Positions 33,968 through 42,103 of a DNA stretch of 64,000 bases are shown here, piece by piece; within the stretch, counting starts at the first letter, position 1, and the number at the start of each line of letters is the position of its first letter. The position numbers and the translations under genes are program-made. This DNA is from an uncultured Bacteroidales bacterium (GTDB taxonomy: Bacteria; Bacteroidota; Bacteroidia; Bacteroidales; UBA932). The stretch spans positions 24,109-88,108 of the forward strand of contig CAMJBH010000010.1 of NCBI GenBank assembly GCA_946403855.1. Direction: 5' to 3'. Under the pieces are notes generated by a model that was not told the origin of the DNA, searched no databases, and saw only the letters and a program-made list of their open reading frames with translations.

Positions 33968-34036
33968 CACTTAATTAAGCGCTTAACGACACTTAAATAA
34001 GCACTTAAATAAGTGTTTTAAGCGCTTAATTAAGTG
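33968..34036. repeat. AT-rich palindromic cluster at the RHS island edge
   Basis: Perfect 18-bp inverted repeat CACTTAATTAAGCGCTTA (33968-33985) with its complement (34019-34036). Each arm contains TTAATTAA and AGCGCT palindromes, and the interior holds further CACTTAAATAAG units. It marks the right end of the RHS remnant. The rest of the gap to 34134 holds the DUF4199 promoter. Confidence 0.85.
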
Positions 34037-34099
34037 TGAGGTAATTCATTAATTATCAATTTTTAGCAATTCTCAAACAAGACGGATGAGGCCTTATAC

Positions 34100-34130
34100 T
34101 TTGAAATACGAATGAGACTTATTATATTTG
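34100..34130 (+). promoter_or_regulatory. Promoter of the DUF4199-GT2-rpiB-truB unit
   Basis: -33 TTTG at 34100-34103, 19-bp spacer, -7 TATATTTG at 34123-34130: the best two-part promoter match in the window. Only 4 nt separate the box from the ATG at 34135, predicting a leaderless mRNA. Confidence 0.75.
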
Positions 34131-34134
34131 TGCT

Positions 34135-34692
34135 ATGATTGAAAGAAAGATAGTTTGGAGCGACGCAGCGAAAAGCGGTCTGGCGCTGGGCGGAGTATCC
34201 ATAGCGTACATGCTCTGTAGCACACTTTTAACCAAAATCAACGGAGGAACGGCTGTTTCTGTCCTGGTCAACGTATCAAGTCTGCTGCTGTGGGTTTTCA
34301 AATTCGTCCTCTGCATCAAACTCATGAAGCTGTTCATGCTCAAGTTTGCCGGAGCTCACGAAGGAGTATCCAACAACGACAGTTTCCGTTTCGGCTGCAC
34401 TACGGCCTTGCTTTCAGCCCTTCTGTACTCTGCTTTCTTCCTGGCTTGGCTGACTTTCATACAGCCTGACATGCTGGCCGAAAGCTTCGAGGCGGCAAAG
34501 GCCGGCTATGCCGACGCACTCCCCGAGGCAGATCTGGAGGCAATGGACAACATGCTGGGCAAATTGCCCAACATCATGTTCTTCGTGAACTTTTTCTGGT
34601 GCTGGCTGTTCGGCACGGTGCTGGCTGCTATCTTTTCGCGCAACATACCATCGCGCAACCCTTTCGCCAACAATGACTCCTATTCTGAATAA
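34135..34692 (+). CDS. DUF4199 membrane protein
   Basis: 185-residue inner-membrane protein with four hydrophobic segments (about 14-33, 43-63, 86-108, 145-165). The N-terminal WSDAAKSGLALGGVSIAYM segment and the TM spacing with a long polar stretch between TM3 and TM4 are typical of DUF4199, a Bacteroidota family found beside GT2 genes, as here (12 bp gap). Function unknown; perhaps it works with the glycosyltransferase. No ribosome-binding site fits before the ATG because the promoter box is 4 nt away. Confidence 0.88.
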   Translation: MIERKIVWSDAAKSGLALGGVSIAYMLCSTLLTKINGGTAVSVLVNVSSLLLWVFKFVLCIKLMKLFMLKFAGAHEGVSNNDSFRFGCTTALLSALLYSAFFLAWLTFIQPDMLAESFEAAKAGYADALPEADLEAMDNMLGKLPNIMFFVNFFWCWLFGTVLAAIFSRNIPSRNPFANNDSYSE

Positions 34693-34704
34693 AATCGAAA
34701 TTTG

Positions 34705-35655
34705 ATGGATATATCAGTTGTAGTACCGCTGTTCAATGAGAAAGAGTCCCTGCCGGAACTTTGCTCCAGAATAGCCGCCGTAATGGACGGCGAAGGCCTG
34801 TCCTACGAAGTGCTGCTTGTTGACGACGGCAGCAACGACGGCTCCTGGGAGTGCATAAAAGACCTGCAGAAAGGCAACCCGAGCATACATGGCATAAGAT
34901 TCCGCCGCAATTATGGCAAATCCGCCGCCCTGTTCTGCGGATTCGAACGTTCCCAAGGCGACATCGTGGTCACCATGGACGCCGACCTCCAGGACGCTCC
35001 CGAAGAGATTCCGGACATGAGGCGCATGATTGTAGAGCAGGGCTACGACCTTGTCAGCGGATGGAAGAAGCACCGCAAGGATAACGCTCTCACCAAGAAC
35101 CTGCCCTCCAAACTGTACAACTCCACCGCACGCCGCATCACCGGAATAAAGCTGCACGATATGAACTGCGGCCTCAAAGCCTACCGAAGCGAAGTCGTGA
35201 AGAGCATAGAGGTGTACGGAGAGATGCATCGCTATATCCCCTACCTTGCAAAGAACGCGGGCTTCACCCGTATAGGAGAAAAGGCAGTCCATCATGAAAA
35301 ACGCAAATACGGAAAGAGCAAATTCGGCATCGAGCGCTTCATAAACGGCTTCCTGGATCTGCAGAGCCTTTGGTTCCTGAGCACCTTCGGAAAGAAGCCC
35401 ATGCATTTCTTCGGATACAGCGGATTGCTGATGTTTTTCGTTGGCTTCATAATGACCGCTTGGATCATTATCGCCAAGCTTGTGCATCAGGCTCAGGGCC
35501 TGAAGTTCAGGGCCGTTACAGACCAGCCGCTGTTCTATCTCGCCTTGCTGGCCGTCGTGCTGGGAGTGATGTTGTTCCTCGCCGGACTGCTCGGCGAAAT
35601 GATTGCAAGGTCCGCTCCTGAGCGCAACCACTATAATATTAAAGAAGAAATATGA
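34705..35655 (+). CDS. GT2 polyprenyl-phosphate glycosyltransferase (DPM1/GtrB-like)
   Basis: 316 residues from the ATG at 34705 (MDISVVVPLFNEKESLPEL). GT-A fold with DDGSNDGS, the DxD metal motif (MDADLQDAPE, Asp92-Asp94) and the acceptor-loop motif RRITGIKLHDMNCGLKAYR. Two C-terminal TM segments (about 232-255 and 268-292) follow, as in GtrB/DPMS-type enzymes that transfer a sugar from a nucleotide to undecaprenyl phosphate. The sugar cannot be told. The stop overlaps rpiB by 4 bp. Confidence 0.92.
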   Translation: MDISVVVPLFNEKESLPELCSRIAAVMDGEGLSYEVLLVDDGSNDGSWECIKDLQKGNPSIHGIRFRRNYGKSAALFCGFERSQGDIVVTMDADLQDAPEEIPDMRRMIVEQGYDLVSGWKKHRKDNALTKNLPSKLYNSTARRITGIKLHDMNCGLKAYRSEVVKSIEVYGEMHRYIPYLAKNAGFTRIGEKAVHHEKRKYGKSKFGIERFINGFLDLQSLWFLSTFGKKPMHFFGYSGLLMFFVGFIMTAWIIIAKLVHQAQGLKFRAVTDQPLFYLALLAVVLGVMLFLAGLLGEMIARSAPERNHYNIKEEI

Positions 35656-36083
35656 CAATAGGAATCTGCAACGACCACGCTGGCGTGGAATACAAGTTCA
35701 AGCTAATTAATTACTTGAAAAGCAAAGGTTACGAGGTCATAAACTTCGGCACCGACACCACCGACTCCTGCGACTACGCCGATTTCGCACATCCCCTGGC
35801 GCTCGCTGTCGAGAAGGGAGAGGTTGACAAGGGAATTGCCATCTGCGGCACAGGCAACGGCATGGCGATTACCCTCAACAAGCACCAGGGCATACGCGCC
35901 GGGCTGGCATGGAACACTGCCATAGCACACCTCGTAAAGGGTCACAATAACGCAAACGTGCTGGTCATGCCGGCACGCTTCGTGAGCTACCGCATGGCCG
36001 TGAGCATGGTGCGGGAATGGCTGAACGCCGAATTCGAAGGCGGCAGGCACGCACGCCGCATTGCAAAAATTCCCGTCAAATAG
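35652..36083 (+). CDS. rpiB: Ribose-5-phosphate isomerase B
   Basis: 143-residue RpiB/LacAB-family isomerase interconverting ribose-5-P and ribulose-5-P in the pentose phosphate pathway. N-terminal MTIGICNDHAGVEYK carries the substrate-binding Asp-His; the catalytic Cys65 is in GIAICGTGNGM; HNNANVLVMPAR is the C-terminal signature. It overlaps the GT2 gene by 4 bp; hairpin H3 follows 5 bp after the stop. Confidence 0.95.
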   Translation: MTIGICNDHAGVEYKFKLINYLKSKGYEVINFGTDTTDSCDYADFAHPLALAVEKGEVDKGIAICGTGNGMAITLNKHQGIRAGLAWNTAIAHLVKGHNNANVLVMPARFVSYRMAVSMVREWLNAEFEGGRHARRIAKIPVK

Positions 36084-36088
36084 TATCT

Positions 36089-36163
36089 GTAAGCCGGAAG
36101 CATCTGTACCGGGGCCCATCAAACATGGGCTAAAGGGTCCCGGTACAGATGCCTCCGGCTTAC
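36089..36163. repeat. H3: shared-loop hairpin between rpiB and truB
   Basis: 29-bp arms (36089-36117 and 36135-36163; outer GTAAGCCGGAAGCATCTGTA) pair with two mismatches around the 17-nt loop ATCAAACATGGGCTAAA (36118-36134), which matches H1 and H2 and, reversed, H4. Both flanking genes are on the + strand. No T tract follows, so it is not a classic terminator. Confidence 0.88.
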
Positions 36164-36174
36164 CAAATAACAAT

Positions 36175-36993
36175 ATGACTGTATTTTCTAACGACATCGC
36201 CGATTACCCCGAGGGCATTGTGCTGCCGGTGGACAAGCCGTGGCGCTGGACCTCCGCCGACGTGATCCGCAAGATCAAGTGGGCGGCATGCCGGCACTTC
36301 GGCAAGAAAAACCTCAAAGTAGGGCACGCCGGAACGCTCGACCCTCTGGCCACAGGCATACTGCTGGTGTGCATAGGGCCGGCCACCAGGCGGGCAGAAG
36401 AACTGCAGGCCTCCAGAAAAGAATACATCGCCGGCGTGTGCTTCGGAGCCACGACTCCCTCGTACGACCTTGAAAAAGATATCGACCGTGTCTATCCCGC
36501 CGGGCTCGTAACCCGCGAAAAGCTGGAAGCCGTACTCCCCTCCTTTATCGGTGAGCAACAGCAGGTCGCTCCCCTCTTCAGCGCCAAGTCTGTGGACGGC
36601 GTAAGGGCGTACGAAACGGCCAGGCGCCTTCTACGCGAGGCCCGCGAGCGCGGCGAGGCCTTCGACCCAGGCGACGTACTCCAATCATCCCTGATCAACA
36701 TCTACGACCTCGAACTGCTCAGCTTCAGCGAGCGTTTCGACGCTCCGGAGCCCATCCCCGCCACGGAAGGCAAGGGACGCATCAACGTTGCCGACGTGAG
36801 GGCGTACGACCTCAGTCACGCCGAAATCCGCGTTTCCTGTTCAAAAGGTACATATATCCGCGCACTCGCGCGCGACCTCGGCGAAGCTCTCGGCACCGGG
36901 GCCTTCCTTGGTTCGCTTAGGCGCACCGCCAACGGCGGCTTCACAGAATCCGACATAATAAGCCTCGACGAAGCCCTGACGATGCTGGGCTAG
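36175..36993 (+). CDS. truB: TruB, tRNA pseudouridine-55 synthase
   Basis: Converts U55 of the tRNA T-loop to pseudouridine. 272 residues from the ATG at 36175 (MTVFSNDIADYPEGI); the in-frame extension upstream runs through hairpin H3 and is not used. Motif I VDKPWRWTSADVIRKIKW and motif II GHAGTLDPLATG with catalytic Asp56 are clear, as is the late SCSKGTYIRALARDLG stretch. A PUA domain is not evident. It ends at the bidirectional terminator 37002-37033. Confidence 0.96.
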   Translation: MTVFSNDIADYPEGIVLPVDKPWRWTSADVIRKIKWAACRHFGKKNLKVGHAGTLDPLATGILLVCIGPATRRAEELQASRKEYIAGVCFGATTPSYDLEKDIDRVYPAGLVTREKLEAVLPSFIGEQQQVAPLFSAKSVDGVRAYETARRLLREARERGEAFDPGDVLQSSLINIYDLELLSFSERFDAPEPIPATEGKGRINVADVRAYDLSHAEIRVSCSKGTYIRALARDLGEALGTGAFLGSLRRTANGGFTESDIISLDEALTMLG

Positions 36994-37001
36994 ATTGATG
37001 C

Positions 37002-37033
37002 AAAAGAGGCCGACTTTTCAGCCGGCCTCTTTT
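37002..37033. terminator. Bidirectional terminator, truB / lipoprotein gene
   Basis: 11-bp perfect stem AAAAGAGGCCG/CGGCCTCTTTT with a 10-nt loop. The A/T ends give a U tract in both directions, suiting the convergent genes ending at 36993 (+) and 37051 (-). Confidence 0.85.
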
Positions 37034-37050
37034 CAAGATTCAACGATCAA

Positions 37051-39324
37051 TTACTTGATAATGTAGTTGATAGTATGATTTTCGTTATTTGCCTTTCCGA
37101 AGATGTTGTCTGCATTGGCGGAAGTACCGTTGATGCTACCGGACACCTCGATAGGGCTGTCTGCGGAGCCAAGGACGACAGTCTTGGAAGTTCCGTTGTA
37201 GTATCCGACTACCATACCGTGACGGTCTGCATTGTAGGTAGGAACCGTGATCTTGCAATTGACCTTACATCCGGCTCCGGTATTGTGCTCGACATTACCC
37301 ACGTTGCCGATAAGGCCGCCTACGCCACCGGTAAGGTCGCACTTGACGACAACCTCACCGCCAGCAGTACAGCCGGTGATGGCGTGACCCTGGGAATGGA
37401 AAGCGCAGAGTGATCCGACTGCAGAACCGACATTGGCAGACTCGATGGTGATGACTCCCTGGTTCTCACTGTTTTCAATGACACCGGTACCACCTTCGAT
37501 ACCACCGATACGGCACTTCATGATACCCTTTCCGGTGATGTTACCCTTATTGGTACATCCATTGACGGAAGTTCCGGTGACAGGCTTCTCCTGACCGGGC
37601 CAGCCAACGATACCGCCGATAGCGGAGTTGGACTTTTGAGCATCGGAATCAACAGTGATGTTACCTTCGTTGACGCAGTTGATATAGCTGGTGTTGGAGA
37701 ACACTTCGGTGGTGTTGGTGAACTCATAGTCACCACCACCGATACCGCCGACACAGACGATGAACTCGAAAGGAAGCTCAGAACCAGGGGTGCTGTGCTT
37801 CAGGGACACGTTAACTGCACCGTAGTTGTTGCTGTTGCTGACAGCGCCGCAAGGAGAGCCAACGATACCACCTATCTGGTTACGGTTGAGGTTGGCAGTC
37901 ATGTCGGTCTCGGCAGCAGTGATCTTGTAATCAACCACACCATGGTTCTCGCAGCCGGAGATTGAGAATCCGGGTGCGCCATATCCGGCAATACCACCGA
38001 TGGTAGGAAGAGCACCTGTTGCATCGACAACAACCACCTTGCCACTTATGTTCTTGGCCTCGAAGGAGATGTTACCCTTGTTGATACAGTTGTTGATAGC
38101 TGCGGCCTGGTATCCGACGATACCTGCAACGCCCGCGGCGACGGTAGCACCGTCAATCTTCACGGACACTGCACCTTCGTTGGTACATCCGCTGATCTCA
38201 CCGCTGGACTGTCCCGCTATTGCAGCCACCAGAGCGGGATCTGCAAGAGAGCTTGCTGCAAAGGCGATCTTTGCCTTGTTGGTAACACCGGAGATAGTAC
38301 CCTGGTTGTCACCGGCCACGATTCCGAAGAAAGCGACCTCGGGAGCGAATTCGCAGCTTGCATCGAATACCAAATTCTTAACAGTACCTGTGAGAGTATT
38401 GAAGAGAGGCTTGCCGTTCTTGAGACCCTTGATGACATGGCCCTTGCCGTCGAGCGTTCCCTTGAAGCTTTCTACTGCAGGGATGGTCTGTCCGGTAAGG
38501 TCGATATCGGCCTCGAGGGTGTACTCGCTGGCAGCGCCTGCAAGGATAGCCTCAGTGTTCAGGAACTCAATGAAGTCGCTCAACTTACTCATCTGAGGGT
38601 TGAACTTGCTGGGCTCAAGGGTGGTGACGGAACCGGTGGAGTACTCCGACTCCTCTTCGCCCTTGACAGCCTTGACACGGATGTCGTAGGCAGTCTTGCC
38701 CACCAGACCATCGGCATCGTATGTGGTTGCAGTAGTCTTCACCTTCTCCCAGTCACCGGTAGAAGCAGGCTTATACTCAAACACATAGCCAGTAGCGAAA
38801 GGAACGGGATCCCAAGTTGCCTTGAAGCCGGTCTCGGAAACGTTGGAAGTCTTGAGGTTGGCGGGAGCGCCAAACTTAGCTTCCACGGTTCCGGTGCCTA
38901 CGCACACTGCCAGAGGATTAGCCTCGGAGCCAAGATAGGTCCAGTTGGAGAAATAGTAACCGGGATAATTGGCCCTGATACGTGCATAATAGAACGCTCC
39001 TGCCTTGATATTCTTTGTAACTATAGCAGAAGTTTCGGGAACATTTACGATGGTGATGGAAGTCCCGTTGACTACGTTGGGATTGGTAACATCATCAGTA
39101 AGCTCGATGGTGTAAGATGTCGCACCGGCGCTGACTGCCTGTGCTGCATCCCAGGTGAAGCCGGCAGACTTGGCTCCGGATGTCGCCGCATCGTAATTAA
39201 ATGATGCAACAGCGGGTTTGGTAGCGTCCAGACCACCGGGAACCGTCTGATAGGGATTCTCCTGCTTGCAGGCGGCGAGAGCCAGAAGGCAAGCCGCTAC
39301 TGTCAATATTTTGTAATTCTTCAT
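37051..39324 (-). CDS. Surface lipoprotein with FN3-like domains and GLUG-type beta-helix repeats
   Basis: 757 residues from the ATG at 39324 (MKNYKILTVAACLLALAAC, lipobox Cys); an in-frame ATG at 39336 overlapping the upstream stop (TAATG) is an alternative. Two fibronectin-III-like domains (residues about 35-145 and 150-240; FYARIRANYP, YDIRVKAV) precede a long array of repeats of form GGIxGxxxxxIxxCxNxGxIxxxx. I count about nine (e.g. ISGCTNEGAVSVKI, VNGCTNKGNITGKG). This is a predicted right-handed beta-helix. Probably surface-exposed, for binding a polymer or partner. Paralogue of the next gene; both divergent from susC. Confidence 0.85.
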   Translation of the reverse strand: MKNYKILTVAACLLALAACKQENPYQTVPGGLDATKPAVASFNYDAATSGAKSAGFTWDAAQAVSAGATSYTIELTDDVTNPNVVNGTSITIVNVPETSAIVTKNIKAGAFYYARIRANYPGYYFSNWTYLGSEANPLAVCVGTGTVEAKFGAPANLKTSNVSETGFKATWDPVPFATGYVFEYKPASTGDWEKVKTTATTYDADGLVGKTAYDIRVKAVKGEEESEYSTGSVTTLEPSKFNPQMSKLSDFIEFLNTEAILAGAASEYTLEADIDLTGQTIPAVESFKGTLDGKGHVIKGLKNGKPLFNTLTGTVKNLVFDASCEFAPEVAFFGIVAGDNQGTISGVTNKAKIAFAASSLADPALVAAIAGQSSGEISGCTNEGAVSVKIDGATVAAGVAGIVGYQAAAINNCINKGNISFEAKNISGKVVVVDATGALPTIGGIAGYGAPGFSISGCENHGVVDYKITAAETDMTANLNRNQIGGIVGSPCGAVSNSNNYGAVNVSLKHSTPGSELPFEFIVCVGGIGGGDYEFTNTTEVFSNTSYINCVNEGNITVDSDAQKSNSAIGGIVGWPGQEKPVTGTSVNGCTNKGNITGKGIMKCRIGGIEGGTGVIENSENQGVITIESANVGSAVGSLCAFHSQGHAITGCTAGGEVVVKCDLTGGVGGLIGNVGNVEHNTGAGCKVNCKITVPTYNADRHGMVVGYYNGTSKTVVLGSADSPIEVSGSINGTSANADNIFGKANNENHTINYIIK

Positions 39325-39335
39325 ATCCTTATACA

Positions 39336-41744
39336 TTAATTGTAATCACCGGCACGAAGGTCACCCGTAACACAGGCACCGGGGCTGGTGAATGAAAGCT
39401 TACCAGTGTTGGAGCAATCCACAAAATTATCGGTAACTCCGGACTTGCCGCCGCCGACGATGCCGCCCACGGCACTGGTCTTGGATGTAGTTACTGTAGC
39501 TGTGGAGACAAATTCAAGGTTGCCGCTGTTGGTGCACTTGGTGTAAGTCACAGGGCTTTCAGCCTTGCTGCTGTCTCCGGTGATACCGCCGATGAATGCC
39601 CTCCAGTCGGTCTTGGTAACTGCAGCGTGGGTGACCTTGAGGTTGCCCTTGTTGGTACATCCGCTGACGTCGAAGACACAACCGCCGGCGATACCGCCCA
39701 GACGGTTGATAGCCACAGGGCTGTTGAAGGTGACATTGCCGTTGTTCTCGCAGTCTTTGATAGAGCCTGTCACATAACCGAACACGCCGCCGGCATGGTG
39801 GTTAGGAGTCTCTGTCTTGGAACCTACGGTAAGTTCGATATCAACGTTGTTCGTGCACTTCTCGAACACTACGGAAGCGTCGGCCACATAAGGACCTGCG
39901 GATCCGATGACACCGCCGAAGCAGCAAGTTGCAAGGTTACCGCAGCTACGGGCACCGGCGGTACCACCTGCGATGTAATTGCCGGTGAATGCCAGTTCGC
40001 CAAAGTTATGGCAGTCAGAAGCGCCCTGGGATACGGTTCCGCCAACGCCGGCCATACGGACTGCAGTCCAGGTAGCGCCGTCGCCGTCTGCATGATCGCA
40101 AGTCAAAATAACCTTACCCTTGTTGGTGCAGCTCTTCAGATAACCTTCTGTGTAACCGACCACACCACCGATGTTAGGATAAGCACCGGAGCCTCCCTTG
40201 ATATAATGCAGGGAAACTGCGCCTTCGTTGGTACAGCCTTCAACAACGCCATAGTTGCCGGGAGTCTCCTTTGCAGAAGGAGAACCGCCGGTGACACCGC
40301 CGACATGGAAGTAAGCGGCAGTACCGAATTCAACACTCACAGCGCCCTTGTTGGTACAATTGACAACCATGGACTTGCCGGCTGTTCCTTCGTACTGACC
40401 AACGACACCGCCGATCCAGTGATAGTTGCTCTTGGTGGGAGCATTAACAGTAAGGGAAATGGAGCCTTCTGTGGTACAACCCTTCACGACTCCGGTAGTG
40501 TAACCGACGAGACCGCCGTAAATACATGTTCCGGCAGGCAGAGCAGCATATTTGAGGTCGATAGCGACTGCTGAAGAGCAATTCTCAACCGTACCTGCAT
40601 TGCTGCCGACGAGGGTACCGAAGTTATATGCATCGGCAGGCTCTGCAGGAGCGGCCGAGCAGTCCTTGTCGAAGCTGATGCCAGACAGCACAGCGCTCTC
40701 GGTGGTTGCACCGATAAGGCTGTTCTCGAGCTTGATGCCGGAGAAAGCGACGTTCTTGAAGCTGCCGCTCACGGTTCCGAACAAGTTGCCTGCTATGCTG
40801 GCGTTCTTGATGACGTGGTTCTTACCGTCGAACTGACCTGCAAAAGACTCGACTGCAGGAAGTTCAGCGCCACCCAGGTCGATATCCTTCTCGAGGGTAT
40901 AAGAATCTGTGGCACCTGCGGTTGCAGCAATAGTGGAAACGAACATAAGGAACTGGTCCTTATCCTCGATGTTGGGCTGGAAGGCCGGCTTCTCGGGAGT
41001 GGTAACGGAAGCGGTCACATAGTCTGTGTACTCTTTGTTTCCGTCAACGGTGCGATATGCACGGACACGCACGTCATAGGAGGTCTTCTCGGAGAGCTCG
41101 GTGATTTCTGCCTGGGCAGATTCAGTCTCGGCGAGCTTGGTCCAGTTGCTGTCGGAGCTCTTCTTCCATTCCGGAGCATAACCGTCCGCCTTGCCGACGA
41201 GCGACCAGGAGGCTACGATCTTGCTATAAGCAGGAGCGTTGAGCTTGATCTCCTTGGGAGCAGAGAAAGACATTGCCAGAAGGCCGTGGCCTACGCTGAT
41301 GCAAGCCAGGTCCTCTCCGTCTTTGAGGACTGTCCACTCTGAATATACGGAACGGGGATAGTTAGCCCTGATACGGGCATAGAAACGGTCATACTCTTTA
41401 AGACCGGAGAAAATGGTACCGTCGGTAACAGTTGCGTCTCTCTGAATGGTCTGGCCCTGAGGGGTGTCTTTGTACATACTGACCTCAGGCTTGTACATAG
41501 TCGCATCAGAGAAGTCTTCGTTCTTGGCAAGCTGCACGGAGAAAGAAGTGGCTCCTGCATCCAACGCCTGTGCCGGATTCCAAACCAGCGAGACAGATGT
41601 CGCGGAGGACATAGTCTCATCATAAGCGAAGTCCGTTACGCCCGCTTTGGTTGCGTCGATGCCGGTAACTACCTCTTTCTGGGCGCACCCGGAAAGGAGA
41701 GCGGCCGACAGTGCAGCGGCGATCAGGATTTTGAATGATTTCAT
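39336..41744 (-). CDS. Surface lipoprotein, paralogue with GLUG-type beta-helix repeats
   Basis: 802 residues, signal MKSFKILIAAALSAALLSGC (Cys20). Same architecture as the downstream gene: GIDATKAGVTDFAYDE start, two FN3-like domains (RFYARIRANYPRSVYSEW; TSYDVRVRAYRTV), a strand-rich bridge, then about eleven repeats with C-T-N-x-G cores (VVNCTNKGAVSVEF, LKSCTNKGKVILTC, VSGCTNKGNLKVTH). The one-base TAATG overlap with the next gene indicates an operon formed by tandem duplication. It has a leader of about 110 nt with a GNRA-type hairpin. Likely a surface adhesin or substrate-binding partner of the divergent SusCD pair; no enzyme motif seen. Confidence 0.85.
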   Translation of the reverse strand: MKSFKILIAAALSAALLSGCAQKEVVTGIDATKAGVTDFAYDETMSSATSVSLVWNPAQALDAGATSFSVQLAKNEDFSDATMYKPEVSMYKDTPQGQTIQRDATVTDGTIFSGLKEYDRFYARIRANYPRSVYSEWTVLKDGEDLACISVGHGLLAMSFSAPKEIKLNAPAYSKIVASWSLVGKADGYAPEWKKSSDSNWTKLAETESAQAEITELSEKTSYDVRVRAYRTVDGNKEYTDYVTASVTTPEKPAFQPNIEDKDQFLMFVSTIAATAGATDSYTLEKDIDLGGAELPAVESFAGQFDGKNHVIKNASIAGNLFGTVSGSFKNVAFSGIKLENSLIGATTESAVLSGISFDKDCSAAPAEPADAYNFGTLVGSNAGTVENCSSAVAIDLKYAALPAGTCIYGGLVGYTTGVVKGCTTEGSISLTVNAPTKSNYHWIGGVVGQYEGTAGKSMVVNCTNKGAVSVEFGTAAYFHVGGVTGGSPSAKETPGNYGVVEGCTNEGAVSLHYIKGGSGAYPNIGGVVGYTEGYLKSCTNKGKVILTCDHADGDGATWTAVRMAGVGGTVSQGASDCHNFGELAFTGNYIAGGTAGARSCGNLATCCFGGVIGSAGPYVADASVVFEKCTNNVDIELTVGSKTETPNHHAGGVFGYVTGSIKDCENNGNVTFNSPVAINRLGGIAGGCVFDVSGCTNKGNLKVTHAAVTKTDWRAFIGGITGDSSKAESPVTYTKCTNSGNLEFVSTATVTTSKTSAVGGIVGGGKSGVTDNFVDCSNTGKLSFTSPGACVTGDLRAGDYN

Positions 41745-41829
41745 ACTGAATTGTTTGTGTTATAGTTAAAACAATGATAAGTTAACGCCTCTCATCGGGG
41801 CGCCTTTGACAAACAATCCGTATTTCAGC

Positions 41830-41843
41830 CGGCCTTCCGGCCG
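41830..41843 (-). promoter_or_regulatory. Leader hairpin with GGAA tetraloop
   Basis: CGGCC-GGAA-GGCCG on the - strand: a 5-bp stem closing a GNRA tetraloop, about 20-30 nt from the predicted 5' end of the GLUG lipoprotein transcript. Could stabilise the 5' end. Confidence 0.45.
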
Positions 41844-41862
41844 TTCGTCTGACTTGCGAAGA

Positions 41863-41870
41863 CAAATATA
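41863..41870 (-). promoter_or_regulatory. -7 box TATATTTG for the GLUG lipoprotein operon
   Basis: Exact consensus on the - strand, giving a leader of about 114 nt before the ATG at 41744. It lies back-to-back with the susC promoter, 77 bp apart, making 41745-42103 a divergent control region. Confidence 0.65.
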
Positions 41871-41947
41871 CATACTTTTTACTTTATAATCCAAAAAAAA
41901 GCGCAAAAAAAATCATGATTCATGCAGAAACTTTCAAATTTTTGCTA

Positions 41948-41955
41948 TAACTTTG
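41948..41955 (+). promoter_or_regulatory. -7 box TAACTTTG for susC-susD
   Basis: Exact consensus on the + strand. A start near 41960 gives a leader of about 145 nt before the ATG at 42104. The leader is AT-rich with little strong structure. No sigma/anti-sigma or hybrid two-component gene is near that would reveal the regulator. Confidence 0.65.
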
Positions 41956-42103
41956 TCTTAGAATTGAAGAAACGAAGTTGAATTATTAATTTTTTTTAAA
42001 AAGATAACTAACCAAATTTTATCACTCCTTTGAAAACTATCTGATTTTCAGCAATTTGTCGTCCTGGCTTGCAAGATTCTAATTTAATAACTAAGGACCA
42101 TTT

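Noticed and set aside
37051..41744. Regular repeats that could suggest a CRISPR array
   Set aside because: The repeats are protein-level (GLUG-type) and diverged in DNA; there is no constant repeat with unique spacers and no cas gene.
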